DNA of 64,000 nt from Nonlabens tegetincola (GTDB lineage: Bacteria > Bacteroidota > Bacteroidia > Flavobacteriales > Flavobacteriaceae), in NCBI RefSeq assembly GCF_002954355.1, contig NZ_MQVV01000012.1, forward strand, positions 434,001 through 498,000, written 5' to 3'. The notes under the pieces are model-generated. The model had not been told where the DNA came from and searched no databases. It worked only from the letters and a program-made list of their open reading frames with translations. Below are positions 23,404 to 32,347 of the stretch, piece by piece. A program made the translations under genes and the position numbers. Position 1 is the stretch's first letter, and every line of letters starts with the position of its first letter.

Positions 23404-25437
23404 CTATTCTTCTTCATCCTTGCTTGTAGCAGCATCAGTTTGAGCACCGCTTATAGCTGACTTTAATGCAATCGGTTTTTCCTTAATAAAAGGTCTTTTA
23501 CCAAATATGCGTTCCAAGTCATCCTTGAAAATCACTTCTTTTTCTAAAAGTAATTCTGCCAGTTCAGTTAATTTATCTTGATTGTCTGTCAAGATTTGAA
23601 TAGCACGTTGATACTGCTCCTCAATAATTTTTGATATTTCTTTATCAATAATTACAGCTGTTTCCTCACTATAAGGTTTGGTCATAGAATATTCTTGTTG
23701 GCCACTGCTGTCATAATAGGTGATATTACCTATTTTATCATTAAGACCGTAAATAGTCACCATAGCCTTAGCTTGTTTAGTGACTTTTTCTAAATCACTT
23801 AAAGCTCCCGTTGAGATTTTATTGAAAATCACTTTTTCTGCTGCACGACCACCCATAGTTGCACACATCTCGTCAAGCATCTGTTCTGGTCTTACAATTT
23901 GTCTTTCTTCAGGTAAATACCATGCTGCTCCTAGAGATTGTCCACGAGGAACAATGGTAACCTTAACTAATGGCGCTGCATGCTCAGTCATCCAGCTTAC
24001 AGTTGCGTGACCAGCTTCATGATAAGCAATTGTCTTTTTCTCACTAGGTGTGATTAACTTATTCTTCTTTTCAAGTCCACCTACAATACGGTCTACCGCA
24101 TCTAAAAAGTCTTGTCTAGTTACTGCCTTTTTACCTTTTCTCGCAGCGATAAGTGCTGCCTCGTTACAAACATTGGCAATATCGGCTCCAGAGAATCCAG
24201 GTGTTTGTTTTGCAAGAAATGAAGTGTCTAGTTCTTCATCTACTTTCTTAAGCGGTCTTAAGTGAACTTCAAAAATTTGTTCACGTTCTCTTACATCTGG
24301 TAGGTCTACATAAATTTGACGATCAAATCTACCTGCTCTCATCAATGCTTTATCAAGTATGTCACCACGGTTGGTTGCAGCAAGCACAATTACATTTGTA
24401 TTGGTGCCAAAACCATCCATTTCTGTCAATAATTGATTAAGTGTATTTTCACGCTCGTCGTTTGATCCAGAAAAATTAGATTTACCTCTTGCACGACCGA
24501 TAGCATCAATCTCATCAATAAAAATAATAGATGGTGATTTTTCTTTAGCTTGTTTAAAGAGATCACGTACTCTACTTGCACCTACACCTACAAACATTTC
24601 TACAAAGTCTGATCCACTTAATGAGAAGAAAGGAACTTTTGCTTCACCAGCTACCGCTTTAGCAAGTAATGTTTTACCTGTACCAGGCGATCCTATCAAA
24701 AGGGCTCCTTTAGGAATTTTACCACCTAGGGAAGTATATTTTTCTGGATTTTTAAGAAAATCTACGATTTCTTGAACTTCTTCTTTAGCACCTTCTAATC
24801 CTGCAACATCTTTAAAAGTTGTTTTAATATCAGTTTTTTGGTCAAAAAGCTTTGCTTTTGATTTACCAATATTAAAAATTTGGCCACCAGCGCCACCACC
24901 AGCTCCAGCACTCATCCTACGCATGATAAAAATCCAAATCGCAAGAATTATAATAAAGGGTAGGAAAGTGCCTACGTAACTTAAAAACCCTTCCTCTTCT
25001 GGATCAAAAGTATATTCAGTATCCAGATTATTCTGTTCCTTTATCTCAGAAAACTTTTCTTCAAACTTTTCTTGTGAACCATAATTTGCAACATATTGTG
25101 GTATAGGAATATTTGATCCTACCTCACTACCTCGTTTAGCATCTTTATGCTGGTCTTCTTTTTTTGCTTCATCAGTAAGAAAAATGTTAGCTTTTCTTCT
25201 GTTACCTACAATAACAACCTTTTTTACATCACCGTCTTTTAGGTAAGTATAGAAGTCTTGTATAGATATTTCTTTTGGTGAGTATAATTGGTCAGTAAAT
25301 AGACTGTATCCAAAAAATAATAATCCCAAAGGAATAATAATCCACCAAATGCTGAATTTTGGTTTACCTGAATTCATTAAAGGTTTACGTGGATCTTTAT
25401 TAGGTGCTTTTTTATCAGACATGTTTTTCTTCTTCAA
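23404..25437 (-). CDS. ftsH: ATP-dependent zinc metalloprotease FtsH
   Basis: A membrane-bound AAA+ protease that removes damaged membrane and regulatory proteins. Two spans (about 30-47 and 157-172) flank a periplasmic part. A Gly-rich linker follows, then Walker A GSPGTGKT (249-256), Walker [10 protein letters not shown], the SRH region, and the zinc motif HEAGH (473-477). 677 residues, normal. Translation could also begin at Met6. It is two bases after rsfS. The C-terminal tail is acidic (KDEEE). Confidence 0.97.
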   Translation of the reverse strand: MKKKNMSDKKAPNKDPRKPLMNSGKPKFSIWWIIIPLGLLFFGYSLFTDQLYSPKEISIQDFYTYLKDGDVKKVVIVGNRRKANIFLTDEAKKEDQHKDAKRGSEVGSNIPIPQYVANYGSQEKFEEKFSEIKEQNNLDTEYTFDPEEEGFLSYVGTFLPFIIILAIWIFIMRRMSAGAGGGAGGQIFNIGKSKAKLFDQKTDIKTTFKDVAGLEGAKEEVQEIVDFLKNPEKYTSLGGKIPKGALLIGSPGTGKTLLAKAVAGEAKVPFFSLSGSDFVEMFVGVGASRVRDLFKQAKEKSPSIIFIDEIDAIGRARGKSNFSGSNDERENTLNQLLTEMDGFGTNTNVIVLAATNRGDILDKALMRAGRFDRQIYVDLPDVREREQIFEVHLRPLKKVDEELDTSFLAKQTPGFSGADIANVCNEAALIAARKGKKAVTRQDFLDAVDRIVGGLEKKNKLITPSEKKTIAYHEAGHATVSWMTEHAAPLVKVTIVPRGQSLGAAWYLPEERQIVRPEQMLDEMCATMGGRAAEKVIFNKISTGALSDLEKVTKQAKAMVTIYGLNDKIGNITYYDSSGQQEYSMTKPYSEETAVIIDKEISKIIEEQYQRAIQILTDNQDKLTELAELLLEKEVIFKDDLERIFGKRPFIKEKPIALKSAISGAQTDAATSKDEEE

Positions 25438-25439
25438 TT

Positions 25440-25811
25440 TTAGTAAGTACTTTCAATAACTGTGATTTTTGCATCACCCCATAATCCTTCTAGGTCGTAA
25501 TATTCTCTAATAGGTTTCTGAAAAACGTGAACAACTACATCAACATAGTCAATAAGTACCCATTCACCTTGATCTGTACCTTCTACATGCCAGGCTTTTT
25601 CTTGCAATTCTTTACTTACTTTCTTCTGAATAGAGTTAACGATAGCGTTAACTTGAGTATTGGAGTTACCGTTGCAAATAATGAAGTAACTAGTTACGGT
25701 ATTTTCTAAATCCCTTAGGTCCATTATAGTAATGTCATTTCCTTTGACATCTTCTATTCCGGCAATTATTTGGCTTATTAATGTATCTGTAGGTACTGCT
25801 GTTTTAGTCAT
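25440..25811 (-). CDS. rsfS: Ribosomal silencing factor RsfS (Iojap family)
   Basis: Binds uL14 on the large subunit and blocks subunit joining when nutrients are short. The 123-residue protein shows the family run: IMDLRDLENTVTSYFIICNG, WHVEGTDQGEWVLIDYVDVV, and VFQKPIREYYDLEGLWGD. It is first in a run with ftsH. A TAAATTTG element lies 20 bases upstream, giving a short leader. Confidence 0.94.
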   Translation of the reverse strand: MTKTAVPTDTLISQIIAGIEDVKGNDITIMDLRDLENTVTSYFIICNGNSNTQVNAIVNSIQKKVSKELQEKAWHVEGTDQGEWVLIDYVDVVVHVFQKPIREYYDLEGLWGDAKITVIESTY

Positions 25812-25831
25812 TAAAAACTTTTTGTTAAGTA

Positions 25832-25839
25832 CAAATTTA
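25832..25839 (-). promoter_or_regulatory. Predicted rsfS-ftsH -7 element
   Basis: TAAATTTG; untranslated leader about 15-18 bases. Confidence 0.5.
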
Positions 25840-25896
25840 TTTCTTTTTTGTTCTAGAATTGCACTTTATTCATTAAACTACAATTAAATTCTAGAT

Positions 25897-26607
25897 TTGA
25901 ACATTGTCAAATTATATGCCACTACCTCTACAAATGATGAATTGAGGTCTCGCTTTCGCGAAAGCGAACTCACTCACCTTACTACTGTTGTTGCTTACAA
26001 ACAGTCGGCAGGCAAAGGGCAGCATGGAGCAAAATGGCACTCTGAGCCTGGTAAAAACCTAACTTTCAGTTTTTTACTTGATAATTCAAAGGTGCGTCTT
26101 ACACCATTTCAAATTAATAAATGGATAACCGTAAGTTTAGTATCGTGGCTTAAAAACCATCTTGGCATAAAGGCAGATATTAAATGGCCGAACGACATTC
26201 TGGCAGTAAATCATAAACTAGCAGGAATTCTCATTGAAACCGTCTATTCTGGTAGTTCACTTAGCCATGCAATCGTTGGTATAGGTCTTAATGTTAACCA
26301 GGAGGAGTTTCCCGATTCCCTGAAAGCGATCTCACTTAAATTAATAACGGGTAAACAGTTCAACCTAGATGAGTTACTATTTAGCTTTGTTCAATATTTG
26401 AATGTTTCAAATTATGAAATTAAGGAGTTTATAAATGACTACAACAGTCACTTATATAAACTGGGTAGGACTCTCAATTTTGAATACCTTGATAGGCCTA
26501 TTACAGCAACCATTATCGGTGTAACTGAGAACGGTTTGTTGGAGTTAATGACTACTGATAGTCAATACCTCACAGCAGACTTAAAAGAACTTAAATGGTT
26601 TTGCTAG
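25897..26607 (+). CDS. birA: Biotin--[acetyl-CoA-carboxylase] ligase
   Basis: Attaches biotin to the carboxylase carrier protein. The 236-residue protein has only the ligase domain, without the DNA-binding domain of E. coli BirA, so it should not be a repressor. Key blocks: SAGKGQHGAKW (the biotinyl-AMP loop, variant of GRGRxGRxW), NLTFSFLL, KWPNDIL and GIGLNVN. The best start is TTG 25897, giving MNIVKLYATTSTND. That TTG is part of a TAGATTTG promoter-like element, so the exact start (TTG or the ATT two codons on) is open. RFRES near residue 21 comes from a palindrome copy. The last four bases overlap the convergent gene. Confidence 0.92.
   Translation: MNIVKLYATTSTNDELRSRFRESELTHLTTVVAYKQSAGKGQHGAKWHSEPGKNLTFSFLLDNSKVRLTPFQINKWITVSLVSWLKNHLGIKADIKWPNDILAVNHKLAGILIETVYSGSSLSHAIVGIGLNVNQEEFPDSLKAISLKLITGKQFNLDELLFSFVQYLNVSNYEIKEFINDYNSHLYKLGRTLNFEYLDRPITATIIGVTENGLLELMTTDSQYLTADLKELKWFC
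25951..25966. repeat. 16-bp palindrome, copy 7 (in birA)
   Basis: Exact copy, read as RFRES, near the BirA N-terminus. Confidence 0.95.
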
Positions 26608-26990
26608 AATTGTTCTAGTCCTTTGGCTAGTTGCTCCAAAAATTTCTTGATAGGGCCTTTAATCATCATAGCCATCATAGGATTAAAATCTCCTGTAAAA
26701 AATAATTGAGCCTCACTACCAGCTTCTTTATCTTCAATATCACAGATTAGACTAAAATCAAACTTATCACTTGCTGAGCCTAAAACAACTTTAGAATAAG
26801 GGGTTTGCTCTTTAAGTTGAAGCTTTATTTCTGGCATTCCTTTAAGTCCAAAGAGAAAACTATCATCACCTCTTAATTCAAACTTTGTATCATCGGGCAT
26901 GAGCTCCTTGAAATTAGCAACGTTTGTTAAAAACGTGTACAATTCTTCTGGATTCTTTTGAGTTGTTACTTTACGGCTTTCTAAATTCAT
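26604..26990 (-). CDS. SRPBCC/START-like domain protein
   Basis: A 128-residue protein with the helix-grip pattern of the SRPBCC superfamily: LYTFLTNVANFKELMPDD at the start, alternating strands in the middle, and a long amphipathic C-terminal helix, IKGPIKKFLEQLAKGLEQ. These proteins bind hydrophobic ligands, and the ligand here is unknown. It lies three bases after pyrE and is probably co-transcribed with it. Confidence 0.78.
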   Translation of the reverse strand: MNLESRKVTTQKNPEELYTFLTNVANFKELMPDDTKFELRGDDSFLFGLKGMPEIKLQLKEQTPYSKVVLGSASDKFDFSLICDIEDKEAGSEAQLFFTGDFNPMMAMMIKGPIKKFLEQLAKGLEQF

Positions 26991-26993
26991 AGC

Positions 26994-27635
26994 TTAATTA
27001 TTCCACTGGCTAGGGTTCTCTCTCCAGCTTTTTAGTAATTCTTTTTCTTCATCATTAAACAATCCAGCACTTACTGCCTTTTCAATTAAATGATTATAAT
27101 CACTTAAGGTGGTAAGTTCTAGATCCTGTTCTTTGAAATTTTCTACAGCAAAAGTAAAGCCATATGAAAAAAGTGCAAGCATTCCTTTGACATTTGCCCC
27201 AGATTCTTTTAAAGCTTTTACAGCATTTAAACTGCTTTTACCAGTACTTATAAGGTCTTCAATTACAACCACATTTTGACCAGCCTTTAAATGTCCTTCA
27301 ATTTGGTTTTTTCTACCATGTTTTTTAGGCTCTGGTCGTACGTAGATAAAAGGAACGTCTAGCGCGTGTGCCACTAACATACCGATACCTATGGCACCTG
27401 TAGCAACTCCGGCGATAACGTCTGGTGTACCATACATTTTCTTAACAAGATCTGATAATTGATCTTTTAAATAGTTTCTAACCTCTGGATATGAAAGAGT
27501 TATGCGGTTGTCGCAATAAATAGGTGATTTCCATCCACTGGCCCATGTAAAAGGTTCTTGTGGTTGCAATTTTATTGCTTTAATTTGCAATAATAATTCT
27601 GCTGTTTTTGCAGCAACATTTTTATCTCTGACCAT
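26994..27635 (-). CDS. pyrE: Orotate phosphoribosyltransferase
   Basis: Joins orotate to PRPP in pyrimidine synthesis. The PRPP loop is VVVIEDLISTGKSS, and ASGWKSPIYCDNR is the typical start. I place the start at Met 27635 (MVRDKNVAAK, 213 residues). An in-frame ATG 21 codons upstream lies inside the divergent NUDIX gene and adds a stretch unlike the family. The chosen ATG is exactly four bases after TACATTTG, which supports it and suggests a leaderless mRNA. Confidence 0.94.
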   Translation of the reverse strand: MVRDKNVAAKTAELLLQIKAIKLQPQEPFTWASGWKSPIYCDNRITLSYPEVRNYLKDQLSDLVKKMYGTPDVIAGVATGAIGIGMLVAHALDVPFIYVRPEPKKHGRKNQIEGHLKAGQNVVVIEDLISTGKSSLNAVKALKESGANVKGMLALFSYGFTFAVENFKEQDLELTTLSDYNHLIEKAVSAGLFNDEEKELLKSWRENPSQWNN

Positions 27636-27639
27636 GGAG

Positions 27640-27647
27640 CAAATGTA
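27640..27647 (-). promoter_or_regulatory. Predicted pyrE -7 element, overlapping the NUDIX start codon
   Basis: TACATTTG, then CTCC, then the pyrE ATG. On the other strand, the same bases contain the NUDIX ATG (27643-27645). No good TTG at the usual distance. Confidence 0.5.
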
Positions 27648-28254
27648 TAAAGTTTTTGTCAAAGAAGTGCCTATTTTAGTCACTTCAAACAAAGACAATT
27701 TTCCAGATTACACAGTCTTTAAATTAAGAACTGTAAATCTTAAAAAAATCATCAAGCGTATTGAAGCTGGTGAGCTTACTAAAGTGTTGTTGTATAGCAA
27801 GAATCCCAACAAAATTCTCAAAAGGCTGCATAAAAAACTTCCTGTGGTAGTTGCCGGTGGTGGACTTGTTCTCAATTCGCTTAATCAATATTTATTTATT
27901 TATCGTAATGACAAATGGGATCTTCCTAAAGGTAAAATTGATAAAGGAGAAACCATTGAAGATTGTGCTATTCGAGAGGTTCAAGAAGAAACTAAAGTGA
28001 AAAATTTGAAACTCAATGATTATCTAGGTCGTACTTATCACATTTATTCTTGGAAATCAAAAATAAAGCTTAAGCTTACTCACTGGTACCTTATGCAAAC
28101 AGACTCAGACAAGAAGCTTAAGCCTCAAAAAAAGGAAGGAATAGAAAAAGCGGTATGGTTAGACAAAGAAATGGCGCAAGTAGCTCTTATGAATTCCTAT
28201 GCTAATATAAGAGAGCTTTTTCCTGATAACATGTTAGTGACGAAGCGTCACTAA
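27643..28254 (+). CDS. NUDIX hydrolase
   Basis: A 203-residue protein with an N-terminal extension of about 65 residues (MYKVFVKEVPIL, then a helical part) and a NUDIX domain. The NUDIX box is intact: GKIDKGETIEDCAIREVQEE, followed by T and K. Substrate not known; the extension is often seen in flavobacterial members. An earlier ATG at 27634 would overlap the pyrE start codon; a -7-like TATCTCTG lies three bases before that one, so the start is not certain. The stop codon sits inside a terminator hairpin. Confidence 0.88.
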   Translation: MYKVFVKEVPILVTSNKDNFPDYTVFKLRTVNLKKIIKRIEAGELTKVLLYSKNPNKILKRLHKKLPVVVAGGGLVLNSLNQYLFIYRNDKWDLPKGKIDKGETIEDCAIREVQEETKVKNLKLNDYLGRTYHIYSWKSKIKLKLTHWYLMQTDSDKKLKPQKKEGIEKAVWLDKEMAQVALMNSYANIRELFPDNMLVTKRH

Positions 28255-28260
28255 CCTTTT
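28233..28260 (+). terminator. Terminator across the NUDIX stop codon
   Basis: A 10-bp perfect stem (28233-28242 with 28246-28255) and a 3-base loop, followed by CTTTT. It covers the NUDIX stop (28252-28254) and the end of the convergent lipoprotein gene. Confidence 0.7.
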
Positions 28261-29084
28261 ATTACCTTCTCAAAATCCATGTAATAGCTTAGTTGATCAA
28301 CAGGTATTGTAATTAATACCTGATTATTAAGTTCTTTAAAAGTATCTGGTAAGTCCACTTTAAAAGTAGTTTGTAAGAAAACATTTTTATCTTGATCAAC
28401 TTTGAATGCAACAGGTGCATTTTTAAGTTCTTCATCGGTAAAAGTAAAGGCCGTATTTCTAGCATAATCTCCATAGGTCGCCTGCATGTCCTTTGGTAAT
28501 CCTAAAATGAGATTTGCTGTTTCTTGTTGTAAATTAACTTGTAGAATAGTGCGCACATCAGGGAACTTTTTAGTGCTTACCATATCATTTAGTTTGATTT
28601 CTTTATAATTAGGTTTTGAAAAAGTGCGCAGTATTCTTCCAAATTCTCCTTCTCTCTTATAAACAATGCTGTAAGAAATAAAATCTGTATTTTCAGATAC
28701 ATGATCAATCTTTATCATACTTGTACCGCGATCTTTATTGAGACAAAGATTCATGCTGCGTTCATTGGCAAAAATGTCAAAAACCTCTTCCATTGTGGCA
28801 TCTTTTGGATAGGTAGTAGCACTCAAATCCTTGCCAATTAAATTGGAGATAGGTTGATATAATGATTTAGTTTGAGTTCCTGAAAATTTTGGAATTTCAA
28901 ATTTATAAACAGCTCCATCACAATCTACTTGATTACTCCATACGCCATCTGTGTTGTTTTCAATTACTTGACCTCGTTCAAAATCACTAGGTATTGGGTC
29001 TAGATTTTCTGAATTGTTTTTCTTGTCGGAGTTACAACTTAAGACAATCAAACTGATGGTTGCTAGTGCTATAATTTTTTTCAT
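28251..29084 (-). CDS. Lipoprotein with a DUF3298/RsiV-like C-terminal domain
   Basis: A 277-residue lipoprotein (MKKIIALATISLIVLSC, lipidated Cys17). The C-terminal part, with FTDEELKNAPVAFKVDQDKN and a final VPVDQ-like IPVDQLSYYM, resembles DUF3298 domains found in RsiV and other exported proteins. I infer this from pattern only. No sigma factor gene is near, so an anti-sigma role is unlikely. It overlaps the M14 peptidase gene by four bases, so the two are coupled. Confidence 0.72.
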   Translation of the reverse strand: MKKIIALATISLIVLSCNSDKKNNSENLDPIPSDFERGQVIENNTDGVWSNQVDCDGAVYKFEIPKFSGTQTKSLYQPISNLIGKDLSATTYPKDATMEEVFDIFANERSMNLCLNKDRGTSMIKIDHVSENTDFISYSIVYKREGEFGRILRTFSKPNYKEIKLNDMVSTKKFPDVRTILQVNLQQETANLILGLPKDMQATYGDYARNTAFTFTDEELKNAPVAFKVDQDKNVFLQTTFKVDLPDTFKELNNQVLITIPVDQLSYYMDFEKVIKG

Positions 29085-30814
29085 AGAATTCTGTAAATTG
29101 GATAGGTTAAATGAGCTTTTTCGTAATTAGGACTGCGTTTATGTAACCAAGACAGTTGTGCAGCTGCATTATTTTTAAAATTCGGATTGGCTTGTTTTAA
29201 ACTATCAAATTCAATCCTAATATATGGATTTTGTTCTAATAGTTTTTCTGCGCTGGCGTCAAAAACATAGCTAGAAAAACCTTCCTTTTGTTGGAGTATA
29301 GTGTCAAAGTAATTCCACTTAAAAAAGCTATCACTTGCTTGTGGTTCTAGAGTTTCAACAAGATATTTAATTCCTGGTTGATTAGTAGGTATGATGATAT
29401 CGCTTTCGCGAAAGCGTACTTCATATTCTTTACTACTAACAGATACATTGCTATGAGGATAATGTCCTTCATAGGCATTGCGCGCGGTATTGTAGTTTTC
29501 AATTCGATATTCTTGAGCAAGAATTGTTGAATCCTTTTTTAAAGTAAAGTAATCTATTTGGTTGTGATCTAATTTTTCTATGATATTCCAATAGCCCGAA
29601 GGGATTACATAATATGACGGGATTATGATACTGTCGGTTCCTTTATAAGTATTGTAATAAGGAACCATTTTTTTAAAAGGTTTGTTTCGGTTATAGGTGA
29701 GTTGTTCCAGTCCAGTGACTTTACTAGTTATGTATTCACCTTCATAGCCTAAAAACTCTATACTATCATTTTTAGTTCTATCTAGTTTGTAGGTGAGTGC
29801 GTATGAATCTCCTGTTTTTAAAGTAGCAAAAGCATCTTTTCTCAATTCTTTTACCTCAGTAGCTCTTGATTGTGCTATTTCTAGCACTTTTTCCATTAGT
29901 ATTTTGGTTCCTTCAACTCGGTCCTTATAAGGTTTGAGCATGTGAGTTTCTACCATAAGTCCTACCGTGTTCCATAATGAAGTGTATCCGGTAGAATATC
30001 TAGGTTCATCAAGGAATTGAGAAAAACCCTTATCAGGGGTAGTGCCCCAAACGCTCACGTAGGGTGTAATGGGCCAGTTTTCTTCATTTAATTTTTGCTC
30101 AAGCTCTGGCCTAAACGAGTTTTCAATATAGTTAGCAAGGTTTGAGGTTGATCTGTTGTGTTGTGTGATCAAATGAGTAAGAACGTATTGATAGTCTGCA
30201 CCATTACTCACATGATTATCAATGAAGAAATCAGGATTTACAGTATGATAGATTTCTTGAAATGTGACTGCATTTCTTGTATCGGTTTTAATAAAATCTC
30301 TGTTTAAATCATAATTACGAGCATTACCTCTAAATCCATAACTTTCTGGCCCATTTTGATTGGTTCTTGAACTCGTATTTCTATTTAAAGAACCACCTAC
30401 ATTATAAACTGCTATTACATGCAGTTCAATTGGGTATTCAATGGACAATTTTTCGTTAGCTAGATCTCTTAATAGCATCATACTGGCGTCAATTCCATCA
30501 CTTTCACCTGGATGAATACCATTATTTACTAGTATTTTTACTGGTTCCTCATTGGATTGAGTGTTCGACTTGAACGAGATAAGGTGTAAGGGTAAACCAC
30601 TATCTGTTTTACCATATTCCTTTATAGAAATAGAGGAGTAGTGGTTTGCTAATTTTTCGTAATATGAAATAACTTCATGATAGGTAGCAGTTTGATTCCC
30701 ATTACCTTTTTCAAATGGAGTTTCCCAATCTATTGGATTGTTGTTAGTGGTTTTTTTATTATCACATGATGTAACAACAAAGATGAAAGCAAAATAGATT
30801 AACAGGTTTCTCAT
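29081..30814 (-). CDS. M14-family zinc carboxypeptidase, lipoprotein
   Basis: A 577-residue exported protein (MRNLLIYFAFIFVVTSC, lipidated Cys17). The zinc site begins with HPGES (His and Glu, about 97-101), and NRDFIKTD and NHVSNGADY follow, giving the third ligand His. This is the long form common in Bacteroidota, probably for degrading peptides at the cell surface or in the periplasm. RFRES near 472 comes from a palindrome copy. It overlaps coaD and the lipoprotein gene by four bases on each side. Confidence 0.88.
   Translation of the reverse strand: MRNLLIYFAFIFVVTSCDNKKTTNNNPIDWETPFEKGNGNQTATYHEVISYYEKLANHYSSISIKEYGKTDSGLPLHLISFKSNTQSNEEPVKILVNNGIHPGESDGIDASMMLLRDLANEKLSIEYPIELHVIAVYNVGGSLNRNTSSRTNQNGPESYGFRGNARNYDLNRDFIKTDTRNAVTFQEIYHTVNPDFFIDNHVSNGADYQYVLTHLITQHNRSTSNLANYIENSFRPELEQKLNEENWPITPYVSVWGTTPDKGFSQFLDEPRYSTGYTSLWNTVGLMVETHMLKPYKDRVEGTKILMEKVLEIAQSRATEVKELRKDAFATLKTGDSYALTYKLDRTKNDSIEFLGYEGEYITSKVTGLEQLTYNRNKPFKKMVPYYNTYKGTDSIIIPSYYVIPSGYWNIIEKLDHNQIDYFTLKKDSTILAQEYRIENYNTARNAYEGHYPHSNVSVSSKEYEVRFRESDIIIPTNQPGIKYLVETLEPQASDSFFKWNYFDTILQQKEGFSSYVFDASAEKLLEQNPYIRIEFDSLKQANPNFKNNAAAQLSWLHKRSPNYEKAHLTYPIYRIL
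29401..29416. repeat. 16-bp palindrome, copy 8 (in M14 peptidase gene)
   Basis: Exact copy, read as RFRES. Confidence 0.95.
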
Positions 30815-31263
30815 ATTCTTACAGTTGTAGGGACTAGTCCTGTGTAGTCTCCATTATTACGAATTACGTCGCGTACTATTGATGATGAAATATAACTTTT
30901 ACCAGAAGAGGTAAGTAGGAATACGGTTTCTATTTCGGAAAGCTTGCGATTTGTATGGGCAATTGCTTTTTCAAATTCAAAGTCGGCTGGGTTACGTAAT
31001 CCTCTAAGAATGAATTGAGCTTGTTGTTGTTTACAAAATTCAATGGTTAGTCCAGAATACGTCATTACCTTTATTTGTGGTTGATCCTTAAAGGCTTCCT
31101 CTATAAACCTTTTACGTTCTTCTAAACTGAACATGTACTTTTTATCTGCATTAACACCAATTGCGATTATGATTTCATCAAAAAGGCCTAAACCTCTTTC
31201 AATTATATCATAGTGTCCTAGGGTTATTGGGTCAAAACTACCCGGAAAAACGGCTCTTCTCAT
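30811..31263 (-). CDS. coaD: Phosphopantetheine adenylyltransferase
   Basis: Second-to-last step of coenzyme A synthesis. The nucleotidyltransferase motif FPGSFDPITLGH is at 7-18, and SSSIVRD near the end contains the second conserved block. 150 residues, usual length. It follows ddl by four bases and overlaps the M14 gene (ATGA), in a ddl-coaD-M14-lipoprotein run. Confidence 0.96.
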   Translation of the reverse strand: MRRAVFPGSFDPITLGHYDIIERGLGLFDEIIIAIGVNADKKYMFSLEERKRFIEEAFKDQPQIKVMTYSGLTIEFCKQQQAQFILRGLRNPADFEFEKAIAHTNRKLSEIETVFLLTSSGKSYISSSIVRDVIRNNGDYTGLVPTTVRI

Positions 31264-31267
31264 AGGG

Positions 31268-32239
31268 CTAATTTAAGGTTTCCTCAATGATATCGGTTAA
31301 AAAATCAGTTAAGGATTGATTAGAAGCTTCTACTTGTTTAGGAACTATACTTTCCTCACTCATACCGGGATTGGTATTTATTTCAATGAAATGAGGTGTT
31401 CCTTGATGAAATATAAAGTCGGCACGTGCTATACCTTTACAATTAAGTAATTCATAGATTCTTTTACTTAATTCTTGAACAGCAACTGTCATACGTTCAC
31501 TAATTCTTGCAGGCGTAATTTCTTGGGATTTTCCTTGATATTTGGCTTCATAATCAAAAAAATCATTTTCACTTACAATTTCAGTAGGTGGTAAAGCGAT
31601 GATAGTACCATCTTTTTTATAAACACCTACAGAAACTTCAATGCCATCTAGAAAGGACTCAATAATAATCTCGTTATCTACCGCAAATGCTACATCAAGT
31701 GCAGCTGGTAACTGTTCGATTTGATAAACTTTTGAAACACCATAACTACTACCACTGCGATTTGCTTTAACAAAACAAGGCAATCCCACTCGATCAACTA
31801 TTAGATTTACATCGACCTCTTGAGACTGATTTAAATAAACACTTTGTGCAGTAGTTATTCCCCATGGTTTCAACACTGCAATGCAGTCCCTTTTATTAAA
31901 GGTAATTGCACTTTGGTAACTGTCACAAGAGGTTTGCGGCAAGCCTATTAATTCTAAGTAGGCTTGTAACAGTCCATTCTCACCAGGAGTACCGTGAATG
32001 GTATTGTAGCAACAATCAAATATTACTTTATTGTCATTAATGGTAATTGAAAAATCATTTTTATCAATCTCATGGACCTCACCATCTGCACTGGTGTAGC
32101 TCCATGACTGTTCTGATATTACAATTTCATAGACCTGGTAAAGATCTTTGTTTAAATATTTGGAAATTACCTTTCCACTCTTCATCGAGATGTCTTTCTC
32201 ACTGGAATAGCCACCCATGAGTACGGCAATGTTTTTCAT
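31268..32239 (-). CDS. ddl: D-alanine--D-alanine ligase
   Basis: Makes the D-Ala-D-Ala end of peptidoglycan precursors. ATP-grasp family: an N-terminal MGGYSSEKDISMKSG, the GSSYGVSKV loop, and the C-terminal INTNPGMS with metal-binding residues. 323 residues, normal. It is first in its run, with TAACTTTG 29 bases upstream. The divergent PASTA gene starts close by. Confidence 0.96.
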   Translation of the reverse strand: MKNIAVLMGGYSSEKDISMKSGKVISKYLNKDLYQVYEIVISEQSWSYTSADGEVHEIDKNDFSITINDNKVIFDCCYNTIHGTPGENGLLQAYLELIGLPQTSCDSYQSAITFNKRDCIAVLKPWGITTAQSVYLNQSQEVDVNLIVDRVGLPCFVKANRSGSSYGVSKVYQIEQLPAALDVAFAVDNEIIIESFLDGIEVSVGVYKKDGTIIALPPTEIVSENDFFDYEAKYQGKSQEITPARISERMTVAVQELSKRIYELLNCKGIARADFIFHQGTPHFIEINTNPGMSEESIVPKQVEASNQSLTDFLTDIIEETLN

Positions 32240-32268
32240 AGTTCTGTTTTCGCCCTGAGCGTAAACAA

Positions 32269-32276
32269 CAAAGTTA
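32269..32276 (-). promoter_or_regulatory. Predicted ddl -7 element
   Basis: TAACTTTG; untranslated leader of about 25 bases. Confidence 0.5.
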
Positions 32277-32311
32277 AAAAAGATGTCGTTTAAATAAGGG
32301 AATCGATTATG

Positions 32312-32319
32312 TATCTTTG
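32312..32319 (+). promoter_or_regulatory. Predicted -7 element of the PASTA-rluD unit
   Basis: TATCTTTG. It lies inside the longest frame of the PASTA gene, just after that frame's first ATG, which shows that the later ATG (32348) is the real start. Confidence 0.55.
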
Positions 32320-32347
32320 GTGCATAATACTACTTAATTTTTCAAGT

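Noticed and set aside
27634-27698. Longer pyrE N-terminus (MSLFEVTKIG...)
   Set aside because: The extra 21 residues lie inside the NUDIX gene, do not resemble the family, and the nearer ATG has a -7 element four bases upstream.
32309-32347. Earlier ATG for the PASTA protein
   Set aside because: Its first codons form a TATCTTTG promoter element, and the added residues put a polar gap before the membrane span.
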